Shown: one piece after another, positions 39,552-51,261 of the stretch
Layout of the letters: every line of letters begins with the position of its first letter
How positions within the stretch are numbered: the stretch's first letter is position 1
From: Epiperipatus broadwayi
Taxonomy: Eukaryota; Onychophora; Udeonychophora; Euonychophora; Peripatidae
Direction of reading: 5' to 3'
Length of the DNA: 64,000 nt
Assembly (NCBI GenBank): GCA_028023455.1
Contig: JAQFVV010006273.1
Coordinates: 1,240,001 to 1,304,000, forward strand
The notes under the pieces: model-generated
What the model saw: the letters and a program-made list of their open reading frames with translations, nothing else
Told to the model about the DNA's origin: nothing
Database searches by the model: none
Translations under genes and position numbers: made by a program

Positions 39552-39650
39552 CAGAGAGAAAAGAAAAAAGAAAACTTTGTACAAAAGGTAGCAAAAGATG
39601 ATGAGAAAAAAAAGTTATCAAATAAATCCTATAATAGTCAGAACTAAATA

Positions 39651-39740
39651 TCAAGAGAGCGTGACATTGGCCATCTGTAAATATGATCGAAGATATTTGG
39701 CAACATCAGGATTAAGCTGCGTGGATATCAAAGACATAAC
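39651..39740 (-). CDS. CSE1L: Exportin-2 terminal coding exon
   Basis: 90 nt including the TGA at 39653-39651. The acceptor TTTTTTAATAG ends at 39741 after an 81-bp intron. It encodes VMSLISTQLNPDVAKYLRS then YLQMANVTLS and stops. This matches the exportin-2 C-terminus, where V..M(V)ST.L......YL..YLQ...V.L is conserved. Phase 0 junction with the previous exon. Confidence 0.95.
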   Translation of the reverse strand, partial: VMSLISTQLNPDVAKYLRSYLQMANVTLS

Positions 39741-39821
39741 CTATTAAAAAATGCAAAAATATGTATGAATAAACGCAATAATAACAATATTCAAATAATT
39801 AACAAATAAAAAATGTATTAC

Positions 39822-40053
39822 TTTTCCTGGACAGGCCCGTGATACTTTCTCTAAACTCTTGGCTAAATAAATTTTAGTATTGGGAATAGAACCATTAAAA
39901 GGATCATATTCTCTTTTTCCGGCATAGGCCAACTGAGAATAAGCTGTTTGATAATCAGAAATGTCTTCTACTTCTATAAAATGTTCATCATCAGGAATCA
40001 CATTATCTTCAGGTAATTCAAATAGACCAACCAAAAGTTGTAGTAAGGGTACC
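39822..40053 (-). CDS. CSE1L: Exportin-2 penultimate coding exon
   Basis: 232 nt. The acceptor TTTCTAG ends at 40054 and the donor GTAATAC starts at 39821. It reads VPLLQLLVGLFELPEDN, VIPDDEHFIEVEDISDYQT, AYSQLAYAGKREYDPF and NTKIYLAKSLEKVSRACPGK. The LL..L.GLFELPED....DEHFI..ED...YQ.A.SQLA.AGK.E.DP pattern is diagnostic for the C-terminal domain of exportin-2. The frame stays open past both splice sites, so naive ORF calling overextends it; the extra residues on both sides are intron. Confidence 0.96.
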
Positions 40054-40452
40054 CTAGAAAGACCAAACAATAAAATACCTACATAGTGCATAGTTGCAAA
40101 AGTTATTAATATTCTTGAATTCTTTTGCAAACACATGAAATCTAAAAATATGATTACACATTTATAAAAGTACTATATAGTTTTTATAGTATTTCTTAAT
40201 ATAAAGATATTATGATTAGTTGTTTTTTTTTCAAAAGCTTTAAAAAAAAACAAGGAAAAAAAAACTTTTTAAAAACAATATTATAATATTTAGCATATAT
40301 ATAATTATTATTTAAATACATTTAACTGCTTTTGTTAAATTTTTAATTTATAGATAACTTAATAATTTTTTCATGTGAAAAATGATTAATAATGATAAGT
40401 TTTTTTAAAGATTTTGTTTATTCATAAACACTACTTATATTTTTCTTTTTTA

Positions 40453-40470
40453 CACACACACACACACAAA
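40453..40470. repeat. (CA)n microsatellite
   Basis: About eight CA units within the 5.9-kb exportin-2 intron. A shorter one lies at about 56629-56640. Confidence 0.8.
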
Positions 40471-41309
40471 TTGCAAACAAGTGTACTTTTAAAAAATAAG
40501 TAAAAGTATATACAAATTAAGATAAATGTAGAAAAATATAAAAATTATTTCCAAGTTAACAAATTTAATTTAAAAATTCAAAGCATTTTAAAATAAATTC
40601 CATTATTTTTGATTAAAAAAAAATTGTGAAAATTTATTAAAAACATTTCTGCCATTTTTATTTTGCATTTTCTTACTAATTTATATAAACTTTCAACAAA
40701 TTTATTTATTTTTTATTAAAAGCAACAGTATTTAAAATAAAAAGCGTATTTCATTTCTTAAATCCAGGTGACTATTCATTAAAATGTAAATATATCTTTA
40801 CCCTGGTTATATGACAGAACTTTATACAAGAATTTGCCATAGCAATCGTTATCAATTTGTACCCACTATTTATGAATTACAATCTATTATTCATTACAAT
40901 TTTTTTTAAAAAACAATCATTTTGCAAAAATGATGACATCATAAGGTGACTTCATTAAGGTTAAGTTAGCCAATGATAATATAGTAAGTAACCTTCCAGA
41001 TAAAATAATCAGTACAGAGTTTATTCATTATAAAGTATACAATATTGTTTTGATTATAGATTTAAAATATAATTAATAATCTTAACTAATTTTCTTCAGG
41101 ATCATTGTAAGACAATGTGCTTTCTTTTATAACACACCCAAAATAAAGATGTTTATTGTTAAGGACTACAAAAGCAAAAAAAATGCCAATTTCATTTAGT
41201 ATAATCCAAAATCAAAAACATACTTGATCATATACAGTAATAAAAAACAATAATAATAATTTTAAAATGTACATATTTATAAGGTAAAATATATTTGTAC
41301 AATTATTTT

Positions 41310-41990
41310 TGAATTAAAATTCTTATGAATATTATTTTACTTGCAGCTAATAATACAATTATAATAAATATATCTTTGTCAAATAAGGTTATCTCAAATT
41401 TAAGTTATTTCGAGGGAAAAAAAATTTGTACATTATGCAATTAATAATAAAATTTATATGATAAAAGGTTGCTAAACATAAATTAAAAATATCATTTATT
41501 TGCTCAATTCTGACATATTCAAGATAATGGTGATTTTTATCATGAACAAAAAAATACAATATTGGCAAAAATAACAAGATAAAAACATTTATACATTTAT
41601 ATTATAGTAATTAACTACACATTACATTTCTTTATCTAATTTTTATTTAATTTTGACTGCATTTATCTAAAATAAATTTTTATGAACATTATTTTGTCTA
41701 CCGCTAAAAATATATACACTGTAATTTTTAGCTATTTTTTTGAGGGGGAAAAAAGATTTCATAGATTAAACTGTTAATAATCAAAAGTTACTAAATAAGT
41801 TAAAAATATAATTTATTTGTTTAATTTTAAATCAATAATTTCATAATTTGTTTCTGACATATTCTAGACAATGGCGACTTTTATTTCAAGCATAAAAAAA
41901 AATACAAGATCGGCCAACAAAAAAAAAAAAATTTAATTATTTACATTATTAAAACTATACCAATAAGTTATCATTTACATTTCTGGTAAT
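41310..41990. repeat. Tandem repeat inside T3b (about 350-bp unit)
   Basis: Two units share TTATGAA(T/C)ATTATTTT, TATTTCGAGGG/TTTTGAGGGG, TTAAAAATAT.ATTTATTTG, TCTGACATATTC.AGA.AATGG and ATTACATTTCTTTATCTAAT. A third, partial unit appears right of T1d at 43168-43230 (ATTTCTTTATCTAATATTCA), so T1d landed in the repeat array. Confidence 0.65.
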
Positions 41991-42004
41991 ATATCGTCTA
42001 ATTT

Positions 42005-43160
42005 TCCATACCGCTCTATGGCGCTGTTGCTAGTGAAAAACAAATAGATATAACGTTACCGGGCTGTTTTTCAATTTTGTTGATTTATGTTTTTAATTTT
42101 TGGATTTGCTTGATTGTGATTTTTTTGTTGTTGTTTATTATTGTTTTTTTTTTTGTAACCGGTTTGATGTATATTTCTTAAAATAAAAAAATGTTTTTTT
42201 ATTTTTTGGCTTTTTAAAATATTCTGTCTTTTTATTTTAAAAAAAAAAAAAAAAACACATTTCTTTTTGTCCGGTCTCTTTTTATTTTTTTTAATAACCA
42301 AGTCTTTTTTATTGTTTTTGAAGAAACTTTTTTTTTTGTTTATCGAGAAACAAAGCTTTCTCGACAGACCTCTCTACGACCTGTCGTCATATTTATTACG
42401 GTGCTTTGACACCTTTCCAACTCAGCTCTAATACGCTTCACTGTAAACTGATCCCATCTTCAAGAATAAATTAGCCATACTGCTTGGGAAAAAGCGATTC
42501 CCAGGCAGCCCTCAAAGCCCGTCCCATGAGCGAATGGAACACCTTCATCGCCATTGACATGTTTGACAATGCCTTAATTTCATTAAACCACCACAAAGAC
42601 AGTTTTTTTTCTGGGTGGGTAAAATATTTTCTTTTTGTGGGTTGAAGGAAGGCCAGTGCATCTGCTTCTGTAGCAAGTAAATCTCAAAACGACAACGCCG
42701 AATGGTCGTCTGCCATTGAACTGTTTTGATCTCGAAAGTCTCACGTGACTTGATCGTGAACTTTGCCGAATTGTGATTTACACTCCTCATTTAGTGAATT
42801 CTGACCCCTGACAACGAAAGTAGGGGCATTTGAGAATTCGTTACAATTTTTACCAACTCACATCAATTACAATACATTGAAGCAAAAAAAAAAAAAAATC
42901 CGTTCTAATATACTTTTCGTCATTACAACTACAGACACCATATCATACGCTGTACAATAGTCAAGAGTAATGTCTTTAGGGAGTGTCGTATACTCGTCGC
43001 TAATAATGTTCAACATGCTAGAGATGTTGGGGTAAGGGTGCACTTCAACATCTTAGTGTTTGAACAGTTTACAGGCTGTAAGATCTATGAGCGGCCTTGT
43101 AAACAGCATATTTATGTGCTTTAGCATAGAAACACCGCCATTGGGCGGTGTGGATCAATA
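42005..43160. mobile_element. TIR element, family T1, copy d
   Basis: The left end carries CCGCTCTATGGCGCTGTTGC. The right end, reverse-complemented, reads CACACCGCCCAATGGCGGTG then TTTCTATGCTAAAGCACATA, the T1 terminal pattern. The interior at 42350-42850 is clearly less AT-rich than the surroundings. On the minus strand it gives a broken frame (MADDHSALSF, then after a stop DLLATEADALAFLQ, then LSLWWFNEIKAL) that could be a transposase N-terminus. The family is not certain. Confidence 0.7.
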
Positions 43161-43719
43161 GATGCTGTATTACCAAATTTCTTTATCTAATATTCACGTA
43201 ATTTTGACTGCACTTATGTAAAATAATTTCAAAAACTACTGCTTTAAAAAAAAAAAAACTTTGATGGTAAAACATAAAGTTCACCAAAAATAAATTTTAA
43301 AATGTTTATAGTGTTAATTTTTTTTCTACATACTTGATTTTAATTTAATGAATTGTGATTCTGGAGATATTTTCTAGCAGTATAAGAAGCAAAATGCCAG
43401 ACTATCAATTAAGAAATTACTATTTATTTTTAAAAAGTTTATAGCTACTGAAATGTTTTTATAGAATGTATTTAGTTAAGATTAGTACTTTTTTTTATTA
43501 ATAATAAGCTTACTAAAATGTTTATTCATTAATTAACAATTTTTCAATTTCCAGGTTTATTTTTTTTATCAAATTTTTATATATTTTGAATTTAAGGTAA
43601 CAAATTATTTTTTTTCCCATAGAAACTCATTATAAATGTTTATTTTTGGAAAGATTTTTGATTTATGAAACATTTTGAGAAACCAACTGAACTCGCTGTG
43701 CAGGGAAAAGCTGTGTATT

Positions 43720-45915
43720 GTTTCCTATCAAAATTGTTACGTGAATAATTACCAATTAAATAAGTTAATTTATCCATATTACTTTAATGCGTAATGAATA
43801 TTTTAAACTTTTTATTTTTAATGAAATCTATTTGAATAATAAATTTATCATTTTTTATAAGTGCATTTTATTAGTAGATATATATATATTCACAAAATGG
43901 TTTTATTTTATTTACTTATAACAGTTATGATTGTAACATGTTATCTGTATTAAATATCTCTGTAAATATAATATTACTTTTATTTGTTTTAATAAAATAA
44001 TTTAGTAATAATTTTATAAATATTTTCTACAATTTATATAATACTGTATAATAAATATCAAGGCCAGTATGTACTATTCATATATGTTAATGGGTATAAT
44101 ATAGATATTTTGATGAAGATTGCTATTGCAAAAATTTTGTTTTTAGAGAATTGGATCTAATTTTAGGAATATTATAATTAAAGTCCACAGACAAAGTGGC
44201 TGCAAAATGAAATAAGACTATACATAGTATCAAACTAAAAGTATTTTTGAAAAAAAAAAAGAAGATAAAGTATTAAAATTAATTCTTTTATTATCAAGTA
44301 AATAAAGCGTGCTATTAAAATTACTTCTATTGATATACTGGCATAAAATTAATATGAAAGGGTTTATTGAGCTTTCATTTTATAACTAAATATCTGTGCA
44401 ACATATTTTCCTGCACTACTTTGCAAAAAATTAAATAAAAATCTGAGTGAATACAAAGTGATTTAAAAATTCTTTAACATTTGTTTTTTTATTTTAATTT
44501 TTTATCACCTGCTTAATGCAATATTTTTTTTTTTTTAAAAAAAAATTAATATTAATTCAAATTTATAAAAGTAAATAATAAAAAGCAATAAGGAGTTCTT
44601 TCCTTCCCTAGTGATGAAACTAAAATTCTTTAGATGGTATATAACTATCAGTTCCTAAAATGTAAACAAAATACAAAGGTTTAGTAAAAAAGTCATTAGC
44701 TTCAAAAATACACTTTCAGGTGACAACCCTTTCAACATGTTTCACAATTCAGAAGCAAGCCAAATCTATTTATAAAAAGCTATTTAAACAAACAAAAAAA
44801 AAATCTATATTTAAATAAATTCATCTAAGATGCAAATGTCATTCAATATGTAACAATTAATTTGAACAAAACACTATAAATATATTTACATTTAACATGT
44901 TCAATAATAGTAATAAAAAATATTACCATCTGCTTTTCATATATATATATATATAATATGTTTATGTCAGTAAAAAAAAATATTTTATTTATATAAAATC
45001 TATTCATATGTGCCAATGCTTATGTTACATCTTTCACAGAAATAAGATTTTGTTAATTTCTGAACTGTAGATAATAAATTGAAGGTGTATGCTAATAAAA
45101 AAAGGTTTCTTGAAAAATACAAGATTTTAATACTCATCCTTGGTATTTCATCATTTGTTTTTCAGGAATTGGAAATTATATGTTATATGAAGAATCTTAG
45201 TTGGACTGCTTGCTAAACACAGAGCTCATTGATATTATATAGCATTTAATGATACATTTATTAGTTAAGCATTTAATGATACATTTATTAGTTAAGTTAA
45301 TTATTATAATTGTAATTTGAATATAAAAGCTATTCAAAATATCAGATTTTCGAAAATGTACATGCCATTAAAACTTTCAATGGTTGCTAGAAATTCCCTA
45401 TGAACTAACAATAATAAAAACCTCTAGTAGTTTAATTTTTTTTATTGAGGATGGGGTGGGGGTGGTGGCTTTTATTTATTTCTTACTAATAAATTGTATA
45501 GGACTTATTTAAAACATAATTCAATACATCTTTATATAATAGTGGTATCAGGCTAATGCATATGCGCTTTACAGATTTTAAACTATATGTAAATAAATAC
45601 TCATTCTCAAACACAAGATAAAGTCTTTATGAAAAGATAGAATGAATCCATCTATCTTTTCAAGCCAACATTTAAGTATGGGCCAATCTTAAGTGTTTGA
45701 AGATGAAAGCGTGAAGATATTAAACAGTCACTTTAAATTACTTTATTATGCTTGAATGAATGACGCTTGTGAAATTATTTATTTATGTATAGTTTAAAAT
45801 CTGGAAAGCGCATGTACATCGGCCTGATCGCTAATTTACAATTACAATTTATCAACATAGTGCTATATAAATAAATACCTTATTATAATAGTGATATAAA
45901 AAAAGATGTACAAAC
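43720..45915. other. Exportin-2 intron remainder
   Basis: AT-rich intron. It includes a 27-bp direct duplication (AGCATTTAATGATACATTTA..., 45242-45296) and a G-rich patch at 45448-45471 (GGGGTGGGGGTGGTGG). Confidence 0.6.
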
Positions 45916-46062
45916 CAGTAATTACAATATTCTCCATCAAGTACAGTAGAGCTTTCTGTTAATATTTTTGTTAATCCAACTGCACATATTTTTCTTTCCA
46001 TATTGCCTGAAACTTTCTGAAGATCTGTAATCATCAACCTTTCGATTACCATTCCAAATAAC
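45916..46062 (-). CDS. CSE1L: Exportin-2 internal exon
   Basis: 147 nt. The acceptor CATTTGTAG precedes 46062. The donor is GTTTGT (45915-45910), weaker than consensus. Translation after completing the split Lys is LFGMVIERLMITDLQKVSG, NMERKICAVGLTKILTES and STVLDGEYCNYW. FGMV.E, QKVSG..E.KICAVG.TK.LTE and D.EY..LW are hallmark conserved blocks of exportin-2. The last codon (Trp, TG|G) is split and completed by the next exon. Confidence 0.95.
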
Positions 46063-47899
46063 CTACAAATGATCAGAATTATAATAAAAATAAATATGCT
46101 TGACACAGTAAAATACAAAAGCAATAGTTAACAATAACTTTTATTATTATTGTAATAAAATCTAATTCAAGAAAAACATTGCTTTTTAATAATATTTAAT
46201 AACTAAAAAATTATAAATATATAATTTTAGAATTTTAATAAGTTACCATACTTTAATTAAAAAAAAATACAATCAAAGTGTTTAATTGAAAAATTATAAA
46301 ATTTATTACTTATATTTTTAATCAAAGCACATGATCTCAACAGTAAAATTTAAAACTAATATGATCAATATAGAGTTTATCAAAACAATATAGTTCATAA
46401 AAAAGTTATAGCATTTAATATTTATATAAAATTCAATATTGTCTGTATTTCTGAATATTGCTCAAATCTTCTAGAGTTAAAATACTGTCAAGTAATTTTT
46501 TAATTTCTATAAACAGAATTAAAAATCTAGTATTTGTATTAAAATATTAAAACATATACAAATCTTAACTGTAAATATTAATTTTTATATGTTGATGGAA
46601 TATTATACAGATAAATTATAAATTGGATCAAGTTTTCAAACATAGACATATATAATTTGTTACTGCTGATGAATGTAAACTGTTTAATATTTTATTTTTA
46701 TAATTTTAAAATTGAAATAGCCATATTTTAATAAAAGTTGAACAAAAACTTTAGTTAAAAAAAAAATAAAAAATCTCTGCATCATACCAGTATACTATTA
46801 GTCTTAACATCTAAGCATGTATCAGATTATACAAAACTTGTAGATGATTTCTTCAATGACCATCCATTTCTCATAAATTTTTTTTATCTAAACATTTCTA
46901 TTTTCAAATCCAATTATTTTTGGTACAACTCAAAAGTTAACAACAGTTATTGTATTTCTTTTTAACAATAAAACAATATTTAAAAATATACACTAAATAA
47001 AACATATCTAACACAAGAATTGAACCAGCAACCTTTAGAATCTGAATATATTAGATTCTTCAAATAACTTTGTTGTTTAGTGCATCATCTAAAATGTAGT
47101 TTTCATGGGTCAATTTCTATCCTAGGCAATCATGTAGTCAGACTTGCAACACGTGAAGGAGAAAAATTTCACTTAAAATGTTCTATACTAACTTGTGTTT
47201 TATAATTAATTGAAAAAGTAAAAATAAAAGTTTACATTTTTTTAAAAAAATTATTTAATAATTAAGCTCGATGAAGAAAATAGTCCAACATATAATAATT
47301 AGAAGTAAAATGCCATCATTGCAAATCTTTATTATTTGGTTTAGCTTCCTTCTTCATGAAAATGTTAATATTAAGATAAATAACAATATTCATTTTTTCT
47401 TTATTCAACTCTTGTAAAAATGCAAGTGAACTTATTTAGTAATTCCATTATTTTTCTTTCTCCATTTGATTCTCTAAAGTTTAATATGATGTAGCAATTA
47501 GCTTTAATATTTTCTAAAGATCAACTAAAAATTAGTTTTGTAAATAGTGTTAAAATATTTCACTTGTTATGAGGGAAATCAAAATCACAATTTAAATAAA
47601 GCCATTTGATTAAGATAAAAAAAACCCACAAAACATTAGGCTTAATAAGTATGTATTCAAAATAATGTTATTTAAATAAATTGTAATTATTGTTTAAAGA
47701 ATAAAATTAGCTTTTGCGAATGTTAGAAACTACTTTTGTAATCTTATTGAACTATTGGAATTCATTATTACTATTCTATTTAAGTAGTTCCAAATATAAA
47801 TATTTGGTTTAAGTAATCCTACAAGTAATGTTTAGGATAATAATAACAATAGTAAATAAATTCTTTTAATCATGCAACAACATTTATTGAAGTACTTAC
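46063..47899. other. Exportin-2 intron with weak tRNA-like repeat
   Basis: AT-rich intron. At about 47020-47095 the minus strand carries GCTGGTTCAATTC, similar to a tRNA B box, in a possible tRNA-derived SINE fragment with no clear A box. Confidence 0.4.
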
Positions 47900-47981
47900 T
47901 TAGTCTGAATAGTATCTACTATTTGAATTAAAGAGTCAGCACCAAATTTACATGCATAGAGGCAGAAGAAAACCAGTAAAC
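47900..47981 (-). CDS. CSE1L: Exportin-2 internal exon
   Basis: 82 nt. The acceptor TTTTTATTAG ends at 47982 and the donor GTAAGT starts at 47899. It completes the split Gly, then reads LLVFFCLYACKFGADSLIQ and IVDTIQT, ending with AA of the Lys codon. This corresponds to the exportin-2 helix pair usually read as FLVF..LY..KYG...L.E..D.IQPK. Frame and both phases agree with the neighbouring exons. Confidence 0.92.
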
Positions 47982-48294
47982 CTAATAAAAATTAAATGCT
48001 TGTAATTCCATACTTATATATTTACATAATCATAATACTTACAATATTTCATAATATATTCAGTCATACTATAGTTATCTAAATATTTCTTTGTACCTCC
48101 TTAAATATATATGTGCATGTAAACATCACCTTTTTTTAAAGCTCTAATATAAGCTTATGATATAAAGTTATTCAATTGTCATTAAATCACACACAATAAA
48201 TATAAAATTACTTAATTCATATTTAATGATGTAAGAGACTTATTAAACTTTATCATTTAGTTCTAAATATTGAAATGCTAGACTAAATTGTATT

Positions 48295-48990
48295 AAGGAG
48301 GTGGTAAACTATCACTGGCATCATTTTTTTGTGGGCAGCAACATCAATCCAAAAAAAGGAGGACACCTGGAGTATGCTATTCTTTGATTTTATACTTTTT
48401 CGAATGTAGACATCATTTTAACTATGAAATATAACCAATTAATGTTTATGAATGAGATTAAGTTGCACTTACCTGACATCCGCAAACATGTACAGCAGAA
48501 CTATCACTCACTATCATTTGCAGTTAGATTGAACTCTGTTATATGAAATACACAAACAATTCTTACACAACTTCAAAAACTTATAAAGTTTCCAGATATA
48601 TTCCAAATTAAGAAAAGAAAAATGTTTAGCCAAATAACTGAAACTGTGATCAAGCAAACATTCCATGACCTCCAAGCAATTCAGTATGCAATTATTTTAA
48701 TTTCATTTTGAACTAATTAAAAATTTAATTAAAAATGCTAAGTAATTTGTAATAATTTTGTTAATGACAAATCTTTAAAAAAGCAATTTTTAATCAAATA
48801 AATATCCTTTACTATTTTTTCATATTCTCATGAATCAATATAAAAAAAAAATAGAATAAAAAAATACAAATGAGATTTACATAAAGAAATACATGAATGT
48901 TAAGTTTTCTACACGAAGCCAAGTAGACCAACTATACACAACTATGATGAAATGATGGTACTTGACCATTCATGATAGTTTGCCATCTTC
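48295..48990. repeat. Possible short TIR element
   Basis: The left segment GGTGGTAAACTATCACTGGC and the right segment (reverse complement GATGGCAAACTATCATGAAT, then a further CATCATTT in each) are similar inverted ends about 0.7 kb apart. No coding sequence; no target duplication was verified. Confidence 0.35.
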
Positions 48991-49240
48991 TTACATACTG
49001 ATCAATTATTCAAAACATCAAATAATGCTAAGCATTAAGGAAGCAATTATTGAAGTCTACTGAACCAAACAGCTTTTTTACCCTACTTTTTTTTAAAGGT
49101 TTTCTTAATCAAAAATCGATTAGAAAATATTTAATTTTCTATCCAATCATTTTTAATATTGATAAGGAAAACTGTTATGAGAAATAAAAAAATATGTCAG
49201 AGCATTTAATGGTCAGAAGTAAATGAACCAACAACAGAAA

Positions 49241-49302
49241 AAATAAATTAATGTTCATCCAAAAAAATATCAAATAAATTAATGTTCATGCAAAAAAATA
49301 TC
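49241..49302. repeat. 31-bp tandem duplication
   Basis: Two adjacent 31-bp units starting AAATAAATTAATGTTCAT differ at one position (CC versus GC). Confidence 0.85.
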
Positions 49303-49439
49303 AAACTGGCAAAATGGAATCATAAAGCAGTTGATAAAAACAAAATTCAATAAGACATTACATGATCTCAGTTTACTTAATGCTATTCAGTAAGAAATTT
49401 TTTCTCTTGCCAGTTATGCACCTAATATAATCAATAGAT

Positions 49440-49640
49440 ACTAGATGGTCATGCTTTATAAATCCCTATACAGTGCTATCCTATCCTATATCTCAAACTA
49501 CTTTCTAGTTCTATGGTTTTCATCAGTGAAGATGTGATAAATTTTTATCCAGTGCTATCTAAGACTCCTAAGTGATGAAAGCCATATGTTAGGATTAATA
49601 AGTGGATATTGGATAAGACTATCGGATAGGGATTAATTAA
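49440..49640. repeat. Palindromic repeat related to the 1135-1500 family
   Basis: CTCAAACTACTTTCTAG and GTGGATATTGGATAAG correspond to CCCAAACTAGTTTCT and GAGGATATTGGATGAG of the first foldback repeat. The outer ends AATCCCTATACAGTGC and ATCGGATAGGGATT are imperfect inverted copies. Confidence 0.45.
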
Positions 49641-49873
49641 ATACTACTATCTGACAATTATTGATTAAAAAGGCTTACAATAGCTGTGGTGGAGAAAAAA
49701 AAAATCGCTACTTCTCTATAACTGATTAACTAATTTCAGAAGTACTATGCTGTATATTTAAGCATGCATGACTAAAAAAATGTAAAACAAGATTTCAAAT
49801 ATTAATTTTACAATGATTGATAGTTCAAATAAAGACTGAACACAAATCTTTTACATAGATGCATATATAATAT

Positions 49874-50219
49874 ATAGTGGGTTTGAACTCAGACTTTCAC
49901 ACGACCCTCAACCATCCATGCTATCTCATACCGCTGATACACTTGATCACACACATGTCGAAAAGATAAATAATCACCAATATTTGTATTTCATGCTAAA
50001 CCAGCACTCGTCAGTTGATCCATATTATCACTCCCACACAGCTTTGATTGTATATATGTCTGAAGATAATTTGGACCCAGTGACGAGTGCTGGTTTAGCA
50101 TGAAATACGAATATTGGTGATTATTTATCTTTTAGACATGTGTGTGATCAAGTGTACTAGCGGTATGAGATAGCATGGATAGTTGAGGGTCATGTGAAAG
50201 TCTGAGTTCAAACCCCTAT
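49874..50219. mobile_element. Foldback element with about 140-bp arms
   Basis: Arms 49874-50013 and 50081-50219 are reverse complements with few mismatches, around a 67-bp loop. The outer ends contain GAGTTCAAACCCC (right arm), similar to a tRNA B box, hinting that the arm derives from a tRNA-like SINE duplicated head to head. The open frame across the left arm (49918-50103) is repeat sequence. Located in the exportin-2 intron. Confidence 0.8.
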
Positions 50220-50660
50220 ACATTACATATAGAAGTGCAAGTATGAAAAAGCCTGTACTGTGGAAAATTTCATAAATGCATATACTACAAGTTATTCTAA
50301 CATATTTATTTTAGAAGTACTAAGAGCAAAATTATGTGACTCAATATTTTTCTTAGTTGTACATTAGTTTAGAATGATATGAAGTATATAAATTATACAT
50401 TCATCTACATAAAATGGAATCATTTTCCATCTGCCTTCATACTCAAGTCATAAAGATTGTGTTTTTATAAGTTATGCATCATACGACATGTAATTCCCCC
50501 CCGCCCTATATATATGTTAATACTTATATATAATTTGCTCAAACATAAATTACTCATATAAATAAAAAAAACAATTTGTGATGGAGATGATTTTCAAAAT
50601 AGAGCACTCTGATGAGATTGATGGTATCATTATTTGAACTTTTCCATAATCTACAAAAGT

Positions 50661-50859
50661 ATTAATAATGATTTCAACACAATTGAAATAAAACAACTAT
50701 GTAAAAATAAATATTTTCCTTATTATTGAACCAGTTGTCACCCTATATTAGGGCCTTTTCAAAATACACTAATATTGAGAGAAAACTGGTTCAGTAATAA
50801 AGAAAATATTTATTTTTATGGTATTGTTTTATTTCAATTGTGTTGGAATCATTGTTAAT
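50661..50859. mobile_element. Foldback MITE with 76-bp arms
   Basis: Arms 50661-50736 and 50784-50859 are reverse complements with a handful of mismatches. Shared core: ACACAATTGAAATAAAACAA and ACTGAACCAGTT-like ends. The 47-bp spacer includes CCCTATATTAGGG. No coding capacity. Confidence 0.75.
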
Positions 50860-51261
50860 TATTTGAAAACAAGATTATGGACAAATTTATGTCTGACCAT
50901 TGTTAAGAATTCTACAAAAGTATATATTTAATACAAAAATAATAAGACCAATATAGCTAGACATATAGCATATGTGATATGTTTGTAAAAACTATAAACT
51001 CCTCTATCCCAAAATATTTTTATATGTATATTTATGAATCTATCCAAATAAATCTTTTATGTTTATTTTCTTTTAAAAATACTCAAAACACTTTATCAAA
51101 ATATTTCTTTTATTGAAAATTTATCTTAGTATGCCTAGGAGCATTTATATATTTTTAAATTCATTAATTATCAAAAATCATTCTTATAGTAATTTTGATA
51201 TTATCTATATTTATTTTATATATATATACTTGTATATCTATAAATACCTATTATATATAGA

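Larger units (their letters stand above)
40795..43715. mobile_element. Tigger-like element T3, copy b, with nested T1
   Basis: The left terminus (about TCTTTACCCTGGTTATATGA) is preceded by TA, and the right terminus (reverse complement CACAGCTTTTCCCTG) is followed by TA at 43716. The left subterminal block ATCAATTTGTACCCACTA is almost identical to T3 copy a (53348-53366). The right one (CCCATAGAAACTCATTATAAAT) parallels CCCATAAACCCCCATTATAAAT in copy a. Inside are a tandemly repeated segment (41310-41990) and the T1 copy d insertion (42005-43160). No transposase was recognised. The element sits in an exportin-2 intron. Confidence 0.65.

Noticed and set aside
39744-40136. 130-residue continuous open frame as a complete protein
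   Set aside because: Only 40053-39822 matches exportin-2; both outer parts are beyond good splice sites and read into AT-rich intron.
45852-46124. 90-residue open frame with hydrophobic ends as a membrane protein
   Set aside because: The middle is an exportin-2 exon (46062-45916); the hydrophobic ends are translated intron.
49500-49640. Possible hammerhead core at the CTGATGA on the minus strand
   Set aside because: CTGATGA is present, but no helix II pairing before the nearby GAAA could be drawn.
49918-50103. Open frame as a gene
   Set aside because: It runs through one arm, the loop and part of the second arm of a foldback repeat.
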